Part shown: one piece after another, positions 1 to 8,345 of the stretch | How positions within the stretch are numbered: the first letter of the stretch is position 1 | Layout: every line of letters begins with the position of its first letter | NCBI GenBank assembly: GCA_032353305.1 | Contig: JAUCNG010401585.1 | Coordinates: 1 to 10,533, forward strand | Length of the DNA: 10,533 nucleotides | DNA from: Cephalothrix spiralis | Taxonomy: Eukaryota; Nemertea; Palaeonemertea; Archinemertea; Cephalotrichidae | Direction: 5' to 3' | The notes under the pieces: generated by a model | The model's database searches: none | Told to the model about the DNA's origin: nothing | Seen by the model: the letters and a program-made list of their open reading frames with translations, nothing else | Program-made: the position numbers and the translations under genes

Positions 1-400
1 TTATATATTTTATAGATAACTGGAGTTAGAACTGTCATCTGAGAGATTAGGTGTAACAAGAATTGTTAATGTCATAGCTTGATCAAATATGACAAACCAT
101 GAAATTGTCATATTGTATGAGAGTGAGACGTGATGTCATTTGAAATAATATTACAGCAAGCCAAAATAGGTATGTGTGCACGATTTTAAATTCGCTTTAT
201 CTCAATACAGGTTAATTTAAACACCATAAACTTACATATTTCTAGAAAGGTAATTAAACATGGAACACAAACTGCAACACTTTTTACTTTTAATTTGCGG
301 TTAACGGAAAGATTGACTTTTTATACAAAAGAAAATTTGGTCTATTTTTTTAAATAGCTCTCAGACGGATCATCGGATCTTCTTGAAACTTCGCAGGTTT
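1..400. other. AT-rich non-coding DNA, nothing identified
   Basis: There is no credible open frame, repeat or RNA gene here. The stretch is distal to the 3' end of the atrophin gene and may be intergenic. Confidence 0.5.
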
Positions 401-590
401 CTTCCTTATAAGATTATCTAAAACTGAAGTTTTTTGTTTTTCGATATCTTTTTTATTTTTTAAAAAATTTGACATCAAAGTTTTTTTGATAAAATGTTTT
501 TTCTTCTTCAACGTAAAATTTCTTATTTTCTCAAAAAATATAAGATTTCGAAAACCAAAAACTTTAGTTTTAGATAATCTTATAAGGAAG
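401..590. repeat. Fold-back with about 50-bp arms
   Basis: The arm at 401-450 (starting CTTCCTTATAAGATTATC) is the near-perfect inverse of 541-590 (ending GATAATCTTATAAGGAAG). The first 25 bases pair exactly; after that there are a few mismatches and a one-base slip. The 90-bp centre is T-rich and partly self-complementary. It resembles a small miniature inverted-repeat element, but no target duplication is obvious. Open frames on both strands across it (350-685 and 486-713) are low-complexity by-products. Confidence 0.75.
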
Positions 591-1593
591 AGAAATACTG
601 ACTTAAATGATTTGAAAATGGTTAAAAATGCCATAAAAGATGTTAAATACATATCCTCAGGAAGACATACAAGTTTTAAGTACAAGTGTGTGTGTATAAT
701 TAGGATTGTTTGAAAACATCAGCATCCCAAAGGAGGAGTTTAATATAGGATTGCAAAGATATGATATTACCAAAGTCATGATGTAAAGGGGTTCAAGTAG
801 CTTAAAGATAGTAAGGTGAGACCTTTATCGCATCAAATATGATAAGCTTGCCATGGTCTATAAATAATGTTGATAAATACTTCATTCAGCCACAGGATCC
901 GATTTACACGGCTGTAATGTAAACAACTAGTACATCTAACCGGAAAATGTTACTCGAAGATGTTACATCATTTCTCAAAGTTACACGCTATCCACAGATT
1001 CCAAAAACACCTGCATATATAAATAGCCTTCCGTATGCGAAGGTATTAGTTATAATATTAGTGCTCGATTCTCCCTTTTACATCATGACCTTTGATATTA
1101 TGATTTTACTTCTATGGCAAGTTTGGAATTGGACCATGTATATTGAATTTCATTTTTTATGTTCAGAGGGGCGAAATCCTCGCCTTGTGGTATTGTGGTA
1201 TGTCTTTTAGGCACTAATGTAACCCCTGTTGTGGCACAACAAATAAATCACTATGGTTACAATAAATAAGACACACGAGAAATATATCTTCCTTCAACTA
1301 AACTCTACTGCAATTAAAAAGTCAAGAAATAATATATCTATTCTTCCCACTTTTATTTCAGTAGAAAAATTCCCCCACGACATATAAAGCATATCTTAAA
1401 CTATCCCGCTTTGCTGCATGAATACAAACAAGGGTTAAAAGAAAGGGCTTTTAACTATTATTACCGACTTTTAATTTTTTTAGCACATAATACCCACCAA
1501 ATTTGACACGCTATAGCTTTAAAACTTTAAAACGACCGCGAAAGGATCTCCTCTAGAGGGAAAACCCAGAACAAAATCCATTCACAACTTTCA
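591..1593. other. Non-coding stretch, nothing identified
   Basis: An open frame of 87 codons at 947-1210 (plus) has no recognisable domain, no supporting splice context and ordinary AT-rich composition, so it is treated as chance. No RNA gene or repeat was recognised except a tiny GGCGA/TCGCC hairpin near 1169-1184. Confidence 0.45.
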
Positions 1594-1705
1594 TCTCAAA
1601 TCTTTAAAATTCTTTAAAATAGACATAATTTTTAGTTGTCATAACCGTGTTGAGTAGGTAGTTTTAAACACTTATATAGAGTCTAGAAAATTTTAGATTT
1701 GAGAT
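1594..1705. repeat. Short imperfect inverted repeat
   Basis: ATCTCAAATCTTTAAAAT near 1593-1610 pairs with ATTTTAGATTTGAGAT near 1690-1705, with one extra base in the left arm. The loop of roughly 80 bases is unremarkable. This could be a small decayed fold-back element. Confidence 0.5.
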
Positions 1706-2585
1706 AAAAATAACAGATGGAGTTTGATTGTTTCTATCTCACCAGCTGAGGAGATTAGTACATTCAGCTATATAGCATGCAAAATTAGTTTGGGTATATA
1801 AACGACAAAAATTAATTGAAATCAAAGCAAAAGCGGTAAAAATAGTTAAACAGCCATTCTATTAACCCGTGGTACAGGTTATAAATTACAAAATCATGGT
1901 CTTATATATTCAATAATTCTATGCAATTTAAAAGAATTGGCGAAAATTCAAGATTAACGAAAGTTTTTCTGACACTGTTGGTATCCAATTCCACGTTATT
2001 TCCTTGATCAAATTCCTTTATTTTTAAAGGGCAATCTCGAATGTACTTTTTTATGGTAAGGATTTTCCACTTACGGATGTTAGATTGTGTACCAAGATGA
2101 TTCCATCTCGATTTGATCGGGATAAATAAGCCCACGTGTTTTGTATACAAAATATCATCACGCGGGCAGGTCATTATACTCTAAAAACAAACTCTTTAGG
2201 TACGATCGCACTTCAAGACATCTTGATACTCATACCTACGACAAGATCTAACAATCACCTTGACTCATGATGATAAGAAAATCGCTAATTTACTTTTTTT
2301 TTGTATTGAAAGCTTTATTGCCCATTGCGCATGTACGAGTCGTTTAGAACACTAAATAACTATAGATTGTTGGAGCATTGCGCAAATAATAAGTTTGAGC
2401 ATCAAAATGACTTTAAGATTGATATTTAGCGATACTTTAAAACAAATATTTTTAAAAGAGATACACATGATCGTATTTTGAGTGGTTATACGTCACACTT
2501 TAACAGTCTATTCATAATAGGTTTGATTTTAAACCAAAGGTTTTTACAAATAATAAATTATAAATTAAACAAACATTCTATTTTT
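1706..2585. other. Non-coding stretch with one unsupported open frame
   Basis: A 90-codon frame on the minus strand (1902-2174) gives a mixed, non-low-complexity peptide (for example KSRWNHLGTQSNIRKWKIL) that I cannot assign to a family. It has no clear splice or promoter context. It could be a fossil of a transposon gene, but nothing in it proves this. Otherwise the region is AT-rich and featureless. Confidence 0.4.
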
Positions 2586-2599
2586 ATTGTGTTTTAAGG

Positions 2600-2930
2600 T
2601 TAAAGTTGCAGTCTATCAGGGCACAAAACTGGTCATTAACGTGTTAGCCTGGTTCTCTTTCCCTAATGTGTTGCATCACAAATTAAAGTTATTTGCTTAT
2701 CTTGACAATTATAACTTTTGAAGATGATAAATTATATCAACTCTTATAATGACTAATTTTATAATTAAAGCTGCAGTCAAACGGGTCATTATATAAGTCT
2801 CCCTTGGCCATGTTAGACTGGTTTCATTCCCCTAATTAATATGGCAACAAAAATTATAGTTATTTGCTATATTTTGTACTTTTAAAGATGATGAAAGTGT
2901 ATTCAATAGATGTAACTAAGCATTTAACTC
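2600..2930. repeat. Two-copy tandem repeat, 165-bp period
   Basis: Unit 1 starts at about 2600 and unit 2 at about 2765. Shared landmarks in order are TTAAAG.TGCAGTC, a GG.CA/GGTCATTA stretch, TTAG.CTGGTT, CCCTAAT, AGTTATTTGCT, and ACTTTTGAAGATGAT / ACTTTTAAAGATGAT. The units are diverged, with small insertions and deletions. They are nested within the fold-back at 2586-3317. Confidence 0.7.
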
Positions 2931-3120
2931 TTTGGCCAGTATAGAATGATATACACTAAATTGATAATCAATCTGGAATCTATTGTTCTAATAGTTTCAA
3001 AGAAACATTAAAGTTAAAAACTTTGTCTTCTAATTAGTTTTCAAGATAAAAGGTCTCTTTCAAGTTTTAATTTCTTCTTAAATTCCAATTTGTATAGTGG
3101 ATCTTTTCTATCTCTATTAT

Positions 3121-3212
3121 GGGCCGTCTCAAAATTATCGACACCTTTCTAAACGAACACAGTTCGTTAAGAAAGTTCGTTTAGAAAGGTGTCGATAATT
3201 TTGAGACGGCCC
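3121..3212. mobile_element. Perfect 38-bp-arm hairpin, MITE-like
   Basis: The arm 3121-3158 (starting GGGCCGTCTCAAAATTATCG) is the exact inverse of 3175-3212, leaving a 16-base loop at 3159-3174. The loop and the start of the right arm form a 13-bp near-duplicate (TTCGTTAAGAAAG / TTCGTTTAGAAAG). TTAT lies directly before the left arm (3117-3120) and one base after the right arm (3214-3217), a possible target duplication. The arms are richer in GC than their surroundings. Perfect pairing suggests a young insertion or an actively conserved palindrome. It lies inside the older fold-back at 2586-3317. Confidence 0.75.
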
Positions 3213-3317
3213 CTTATTGTTCTAATGTTATTGTTTACGATTGACTGCAACTTTAATCTGAAATCTATCGATAAATATTATTGTTAACATTAATTTTACT
3301 GCAACTTTAAACACAAT

Positions 3318-3814
3318 AATGATAGAAGGCTAGGAAATACAACAAGTTCAAATGTAAACTCGATTACATTTTTAATGCCATTTATATTAAGTTTTAAAGT
3401 TAATTCTTAAACCAAGATACAATTTCTGCAAATATTTGTCACTCTCTCACTTCAACTCATGATTTAAGCTTTAGAAAACGCTTAGGAATTTTCGAAACCA
3501 ACACAAATGAAGCTCTAAAAATACTATTTAAAAACAACGTGGGGAATCTACAATATAAATTATTTCATCTCGTATTTTCACATCATATACATAAGATTAT
3601 TTACAAATGCATTTTTCATACAATTTACAAAATCTTGACCCAAGGTATACATGTATATTGTATAGCTACCTTCCTATTTCATAGTAAGACAATAATAAAG
3701 TTTTCAATATATACAAATAAACAGGTTTTCATTTGAATAAAAATCATTAATATACACGATGCTTACTAAGTCAAACCAGCGACCACCTTTTACATAACAC
3801 ATAAAATAATCCGC
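3318..3814. other. AT-rich non-coding stretch
   Basis: The only notable item is ACATTTTTAATGCCATTTA at 3366-3384, which recurs exactly at 3856-3874 inside the next fold-back. A faint further similarity (ACTCAT..TTAAGC near 3455) suggests a decayed relative of that element. A 65-codon AT-rich frame at 3539-3736 lacks any domain and is taken as chance. Confidence 0.45.
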
Positions 3815-4638
3815 CATTTACAATACAACATGGCCGCATCTCGAAAAAATTGTTCACATTTTTAATGCCATTTAAGAATTTTCCATTTCATTACCCATAA
3901 TGCAAAGCGACTATAGTCTGTTCACTCATAAGCTGGAAGCATTTAAGAATGGTCTAGTGATTCATCGGTATGGTTCGACGCACTCTCACATGCCTGGTTA
4001 CTCTTTCGATGAAATGTGAAATCAATTGACCGACCACTGTTTCGTTTTATAGTAAAAATAAATCATGTAGTTTTTTGTAAATCCTTTTTGTGGTATTCTT
4101 AAAATTTTAAGATGTTTAAGATTATCTTGGATCTAATTTGATGAATAGAACGCATTTTGAATTATATTTCTGCGATATATTTGCAGTAGAATTTCAGACT
4201 GTACATTTAAAGTTTTCTTCGGTGAAACTAATCGCAGAAATATAATTCAAAATGCGTTATACATGTATTCAGAAAATTAGATCCAAGATAATCTAAAACA
4301 TCTTAAATTTCTTTAAATGCCACAAAAAGGATTTACAAAAAAATACATTTTTATTTTTACTATAAAACGAAACAAGGGGTCGTTCAATTGATTTTTACAT
4401 TTCATCGGAAGAGTAACCAGGCATAGGAGTGCGTCGATACCGATGAATCACTCGACCATTCTCAAATGCTTCCAGCTTATGAGTGAAGAGACTATACCTC
4501 GTTTGCGCCAAAACGTGACAAAATTACCGAAAATGAGGTTTTGCGTTGCATTATGGGTATAACAGAATTGGAACATTCTAAAATGGCATCAAAATGGGAA
4601 AAAAATGTTCGCAATGAGGCCATGTTGTACTGTAAATG
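3815..4638. mobile_element. Long fold-back element, about 0.8 kb
   Basis: Two long imperfect arms, 3815-4176 and 4231-4638, flank a spacer of about 54 bp. The innermost 26 bp pair perfectly (4151-4176 with 4231-4256). Landmarks mirrored along the arms include ACATGGCC, ACTCATAAGCTGGAAGC, GATTCATCGGTA, CCTGGTTACTCTT, TTTCGTTTTATAGTAAAAAT and ATTATCTTGGATCTAATTT. The right arm carries an extra block of roughly 45-50 bp (about 4496-4545) absent from the left arm. No coding frame is present. The structure suits a non-autonomous fold-back DNA transposon, and a related copy sits in the atrophin intron (6530-7082). Confidence 0.82.
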
Positions 4639-5525
4639 ATAATAACTTGAAATTCCGTCAAATTTATTTAAATCGATAGGCTCATGTATGTCATGTATTA
4701 ATAACTAAATAATCATTAACGAACTTTCGTTATAGATTTTTAATCTAAATTTATTTGTAAATAATTAAAAATTAAAATAAACAAAACATTTGTATCTTTC
4801 AAAGTACATTTATAGAGCCTAAAACAGTATACCCGTAGTCGAGGTATCGATTTAAATTTTCGAATCCTTATAGCCATTCGATAAGTCAAAGCATTTATGT
4901 TTAAAATTAAATCAATAAATAAAATATATCTTTATACTCTATCCAATTAATTAACAACCTAATTGGTTTTCAAGATAATTTAAATAGTCCTTTTATGGCG
5001 TAATCTTAAGTGGCTCCTTTTCAAAGAGACACACTGTAGTACCGGTAATCAAATTGAGATCAAATTAATACTCTGCAAAAATAAAAAATCTTTCTATTAT
5101 TTGAAAGCAACTAAAATTAATATCTTTGTTTAAAGGTAATTTTAAGTATTTTCGTTTATTTTCGTTTTGAAATTTGACGGATTTTCTACAGTAGGTAGTG
5201 CAGACGTTTAACATACTGTGCATAGCTTAGAACTAAGTCTCTGGACTCGACATAGTCGATAAAACAAAGGTCGAACGATAAGAGAAACAACAAAAATCAA
5301 ATAGCTTTTCCAGTTATCAAAATTAAAGCAGTTTCCAAATAAAATTACAAAATATTTATTTTGAATGAAATTAAGATTTAACTGAAATATTTTAGATATT
5401 CTAAACCAAGACATTTTATGAACTGGAATAGTTTATCAAATGCTATTTAAATCATAATTTGGTTGCTAATGACGCAGTGTTCGTTACCAAGAAGTTCTTA
5501 GCAACGTAAAACGTCCCTATGAGTA
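4639..5525. other. AT-rich non-coding stretch
   Basis: There is no gene here. Positions 4805-4862 resemble 8506-8556 (shared TACATTTATA.AGCCTAAA, ACAG, then CCGT.G.CGAG.TAT.GA), pointing to a common dispersed repeat. The TTTATT at 5355-5360 is the nearest canonical polyadenylation signal for the minus-strand atrophin gene. A 68-codon minus-strand frame (5208-5414) has no recognisable content. Confidence 0.45.
5355..5360 (-). promoter_or_regulatory. Candidate AATAAA polyadenylation signal
   Basis: This is the first canonical hexamer on the minus strand after the atrophin stop codon, about 1 kb downstream. If used, the minisatellite would be transcribed as part of the 3' UTR. Position alone supports this; weaker variant signals exist closer to the stop. 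Confidence 0.3.
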
Positions 5526-5964
5526 ACGTAATACTTTGCTATGTAATACATTGCCGTGTAATACGTTGCTATGTAATACGTTGCAATGTAATACGTTGCT
5601 ACGTTATACGTTGCTATGTAATACGTAACTATGTAATACGTTGCTATGTAATACGTTGCTACGTAATACGGTGCTATGTAATACGTTGCTATGTAATACG
5701 TTGCTACGTAATACGTTGCTATATAATACGTTGCTATGTAATACGTTGCTACGTAATACGTTGCTATGTAATACGTTGCTATGTAATACGTTGCCATGTA
5801 ATACGTTGCTATGGACTAATTCATTAGATAAAAATTACTAAGAAAGTTATGTCAGTTGGAACAAGTAGTTATTTTTATCCGATGAAATATACACGTGATA
5901 CTGTCACCAATATTTAAATAATGAGATATTTCACAGTATCTGATCATTTTCCGTTGCTAAGAAC
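5494..5964. repeat. 13-bp inverted repeat flanking the minisatellite
   Basis: GTTCTTAGCAACG at 5494-5506 is the exact reverse complement of CGTTGCTAAGAAC at 5952-5964. A third related octamer, GTTGCTAA, at 5462-5469 can pair with TTAGCAAC at 5498-5505. The core GTTGCTA is also part of every minisatellite unit, so the array may have grown from this flanking motif. Confidence 0.7.
5526..5810. repeat. 15-bp minisatellite, 19 tandem copies
   Basis: Nineteen contiguous 15-bp units have the consensus ATGTAATACGTTGCT (plus strand). Most units are identical. The commonest variant has ACG in place of ATG at the start, and single changes occur at the edges, as expected for older terminal units. The ACG variants at 5661, 5706 and 5751 are spaced exactly 45 bp apart, indicating a three-unit higher-order period in the central part. 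Because 15 is a multiple of three and the unit has no stop in some frames, long repetitive frames appear on both strands (VIRCY repeats on plus, ATYYI on minus). These are by-products, not genes. The array lies about 550 bp beyond the atrophin stop codon. Confidence 0.97.
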
Positions 5965-6357
5965 GCCACTTTGCCGTTGTCAAGTTATTATCAAGGTTAA
6001 CCTTTGTTTAAACGACGTAACCTATCAGCACCATGAACTAATTGCTCTATAAAATGCAGTTTAAACTTATTCCTTTGGAATGATTTCTGTAGATGCATTC
6101 AGTACTGTAATGCTGCCTTTAAAACAATGTCATTGGAACACCAAGTGGAACAGATATGGAACACAACCATATTTTGGGAAAATAACTCCATCAATCCCAT
6201 TTAAGCACATTTTTTCAACATTTAACTTCGTTTAGCACTGATTTCGGAACTATTATCTTCACAAAGAATAATAGCATCACTCTCTCTAATATAGAGACCA
6301 CGTGTTCCAATAGTTTTCAAATGCATCATTATTTAACTTTACTCTGAGAGTAAAAGA
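5811..6357 (-). other. Probable 3' UTR of the atrophin gene
   Basis: This is the sequence immediately after the TAA stop on the minus strand. There is no canonical AATAAA (TTTATT on the plus strand) between the stop and the minisatellite. Weak variants exist at about 6336 (AGTAAA) and about 5874 (GATAAA). The first canonical hexamer is at 5355-5360, beyond the minisatellite. The 3' end is therefore unresolved: either a variant signal is used, or the 3' UTR is about 1 kb long and includes the tandem array. No other feature was seen here. Confidence 0.45.
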
Positions 6358-6450
6358 TTAGTGCGGCAATTGATGCCCTTGTAATCTCTCTCTTTCAAGA
6401 GCTAATTGTCTCTGAATTGCCTCATGATGAGCAGCGGCCTGGGCTGAGAG
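6358..6450 (-). CDS. RERE: Atrophin/RERE-type corepressor, last coding exon with stop
   Basis: This is the terminal coding exon of the same gene, on the minus strand. It follows a strong pyrimidine tract and TTCTTTTCTAG acceptor at 6451. It encodes 30 residues and a TAA stop at 6358-6360. It starts in phase 0, exactly matching the phase-0 donor at 8961, so the junction reads ALAHQ|LSAQAAAHHE. The peptide continues AIQRQLALERERLQGHQLPH. The HQL...A...A..QR.LALE pattern matches the helix-forming segment near the end of vertebrate RERE (HQLQAMHAQ, LQRLALEQQQ). The ERER dipeptides also fit the arginine-glutamate-rich character of the family. As recalled, vertebrate RERE continues for about 20 residues more, so this protein has a shorter tail. 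The exon is too short to be found by ORF length alone; splice signals, phase and homology all support it. Confidence 0.82.
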   Translation of the reverse strand, partial: LSAQAAAHHEAIQRQLALERERLQGHQLPH

Positions 6451-6529
6451 CTAGAAAAGAAGAAAAACAATTTTAAATTCCTGATCCTTTTGAAAAGATA
6501 AAGTTTATTCACTATTTACTTGATAGCTT

Positions 6530-7082
6530 ATTAAGATATAATTCGTAGCATTTTCAAATGCTATAGTAATTTGGTTAGGCTTCCTGTCAAATGCATGATT
6601 AAATGACTGACGGTTGTTTTGTTAATTAATTTTTGTAAAAATAAATCATGTTATATAAAAAGAAATCATGTTATTTTTTGTAAAACCTATTTCGGGTTAA
6701 TTTAAAAAATTGAAGATGTTTTAGATTTGATTTTCCGAATAGAACGCATTTTGAATTAGTTTGAGACCAGAAATATATTTTACTTGTACTCGAAAAGTAC
6801 AAATACAGTTATCTTGGAGTAAACTTATAGCAGAGAAATAATTAAAAGTTCGCTATCATTAAAACATATTTAATTTTTAAATACCCGACAACAAATAACA
6901 TGATTTCTTCTCACAATTAACAAAACTTATTTTATTTTTTATTTATTTAAATTCGACGTACAATAATCTATGTGTATCTCAATGAATTAACAAAACAGCT
7001 GTCGGTCATTAAATCATACATTTAACAGGAATCATAACCAAACCATGGGAGCATTTGAAAATGCTACAACTTATATCTTAAT
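6530..7082. mobile_element. Intronic fold-back related to the 3815-4638 element
   Basis: The outer arms 6530-6562 and 7050-7082 pair at 31 of 33 positions, and pairing continues inward with more mismatches to about 6626 (TTGGTTA, TTCCTGT, GTTTTGTTAAT landmarks). Two exact matches link it to the left arm of the 3815-4638 element: 22 bp (6737-6758 with 4143-4164) and 16 bp (6636-6651 with 4053-4068). TTGATAG just outside both ends (6520-6526 and 7094-7100) is a possible but unproven target duplication. There is no coding capacity. Confidence 0.75.
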
Positions 7083-7276
7083 CAGTTGCAAAGTTGATAG
7101 TGCATGAATAAACTAGAGTATTGATAAGGACATACACAGAAATTTAATGTAATTTACATTCTAAAAATCTTTCTGTTTTCAAGGATAATGTTATTACTCA
7201 TGTCAGTCATTGTGTCCCGTGTATTATTACACTGTAATCGGTTCAATTTATGTCATCCTTCTCAAATCATTCCGAA

Positions 7277-7330
7277 TTCCACGCTAACCCGTTAGATTAG
7301 TCTGGACTAATTCAACGGGGTAGCGTGGAA
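7277..7330. repeat. Compact hairpin, 26-bp arms
   Basis: TTCCACGCTAACCCGTTAGA at the left mirrors the segment ending CGGGGTAGCGTGGAA at the right. The arms pair at 23 of 26 positions with a two-base loop at 7303-7304. It lies within the intron; function is unknown. Confidence 0.7.
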
Positions 7331-7389
7331 TAAGATGACGTCATTATTATTTCAGCGAGTGCTCAGTTTATGACAGATTGTAATACTAA

Positions 7390-7499
7390 ATATTACTTTA
7401 TGAGTAGTCGATTGGTTCGAATTTCATTACGAGAATTGGCACGAGACCGCGAGGTCGAGTGCAAATTCGAGTAATTAAATTACACTCATGAAGTAATAT
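7390..7499. repeat. Extended imperfect hairpin
   Basis: The outer arms 7390-7405 and 7484-7499 (TATTACTTTATGAGT against ACTCATGAAGTAATA) pair with one mismatch. The inner arms 7428-7448 and 7453-7473 pair at 16 of 21 positions around a GCGA loop. The CpG-containing core contrasts with the AT-rich surroundings. It is possibly a small transposable element remnant. Confidence 0.6.
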
Positions 7500-8345
7500 A
7501 TATTAACAAAAATACTTTCAGTGTATGCCATATATCAAAACAGTTCCTCTATCTAATTTTCTTAAGCTTAATTTTCTTTAGCCATAATTTTGGATATTTA
7601 ATTGCATTTACATGTAATTATGAAAGCTATATAAGTTTCATGTTTGTGCATTTGACTTTTGCCAGTGGGAAAAGAAAACACATTAAGTAAACGGAGGATT
7701 TTAGGTTATGGTTTTTCATTTTAAGGTTAAGGCCTAAAACTGTTTTTAAGGTTCACAGGATTAAAGTTTTAAATGTCGAGTAAGTACCTAAGAATTCTAC
7801 CAGAAATTATTACTATTTTGGCATATAGAATTGTTTAGAAATGAACCAGTCAATGAATTTTCCGGGAGGTCACTTAAAGGCAATTAATTCCTTGGAAAGA
7901 AAAAAAACGTCTCAAATCCAAATTCTTAACGCCAAAAAGAGAAATTCGGTAAATCGCAACATAGATAATGATATACCGCATAGGACTGATTATGGCACGA
8001 ACCAGCACTTTTCCGATTGGAAGTGCGCTAAACATTCCGCAACAGCACAGGATTACGCATTATACGCTAAATAAGTCAGGCCGTGATGCTAGAGCTTCTA
8101 TTCATTTTGTATAGGATGGCCACTTTTTAAAGTTCCCCCATTCACCGACTTTTCCTTGAAAAGACTTAGTGTTCATTTATTTGGGGACCATAGGCGAAGG
8201 CCCCGGTAGCGCTCAGTGATTTTATTGCCAAACGAGTTAAGTTTTCTAATCATGCATATTCAATTTTAACTAGACTGCCTGACCTTTTCCAGGTTTACCA
8301 ATTCCTCGACTATTTGCCATAATCTGTGATTCCCCGACTTCTTAC

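Larger units (their letters stand above)
2586..3317. repeat. Composite fold-back with internal tandem duplication
   Basis: The motif TTAAAGTTGCAGTC occurs at 2600-2613 and, with one change, at 2765-2778. It occurs in inverse orientation at 3243-3256 and 3298-3310. The outer copies extend further: ATTGTGT at 2586-2592 mirrors ACACAAT at 3311-3317. The two left copies head a tandem duplication with a 165-bp period; each unit continues through a GTTAG.CTGGTT segment, a CCCTAAT segment and a TTATAGTTATTTGC-like segment. The arrangement resembles a non-autonomous transposable element with inverted ends and internal repeats. No coding capacity is seen. Confidence 0.7.

Noticed and set aside
947-1210. 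87-codon open frame on the plus strand
   Set aside because: No recognisable domain, no splice or promoter context, and AT-rich composition like its surroundings.
1902-2174. 90-codon open frame on the minus strand
   Set aside because: The peptide is not low-complexity but matches no family I recognise. A frame of this length is possible by chance.
5498-5841. Long open frames on both strands over the minisatellite (VIRCY or ATYYI repeats)
   Set aside because: They follow automatically from a 15-bp unit without stops. There is no start context, and both strands are open equally.
5884-5940. Interleaved complementary pairs (GAAATAT/ATATTTC and GATACTGT/ACAGTATC) that could form a pseudoknot
   Set aside because: The pairs are only 7-8 bp in AT-rich DNA, so chance is likely. 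Nothing else supports a structured RNA.
7406-7430. GGTTCGAATTT, resembling a tRNA T-loop or SINE B box
   Set aside because: No matching A box, acceptor stem or anticodon arm could be found nearby.
7841-8074. 77-codon open frame on the plus strand inside the atrophin intron
   Set aside because: No domain, antisense to the gene, and no evidence of transcription. At most it is a transposon fossil.
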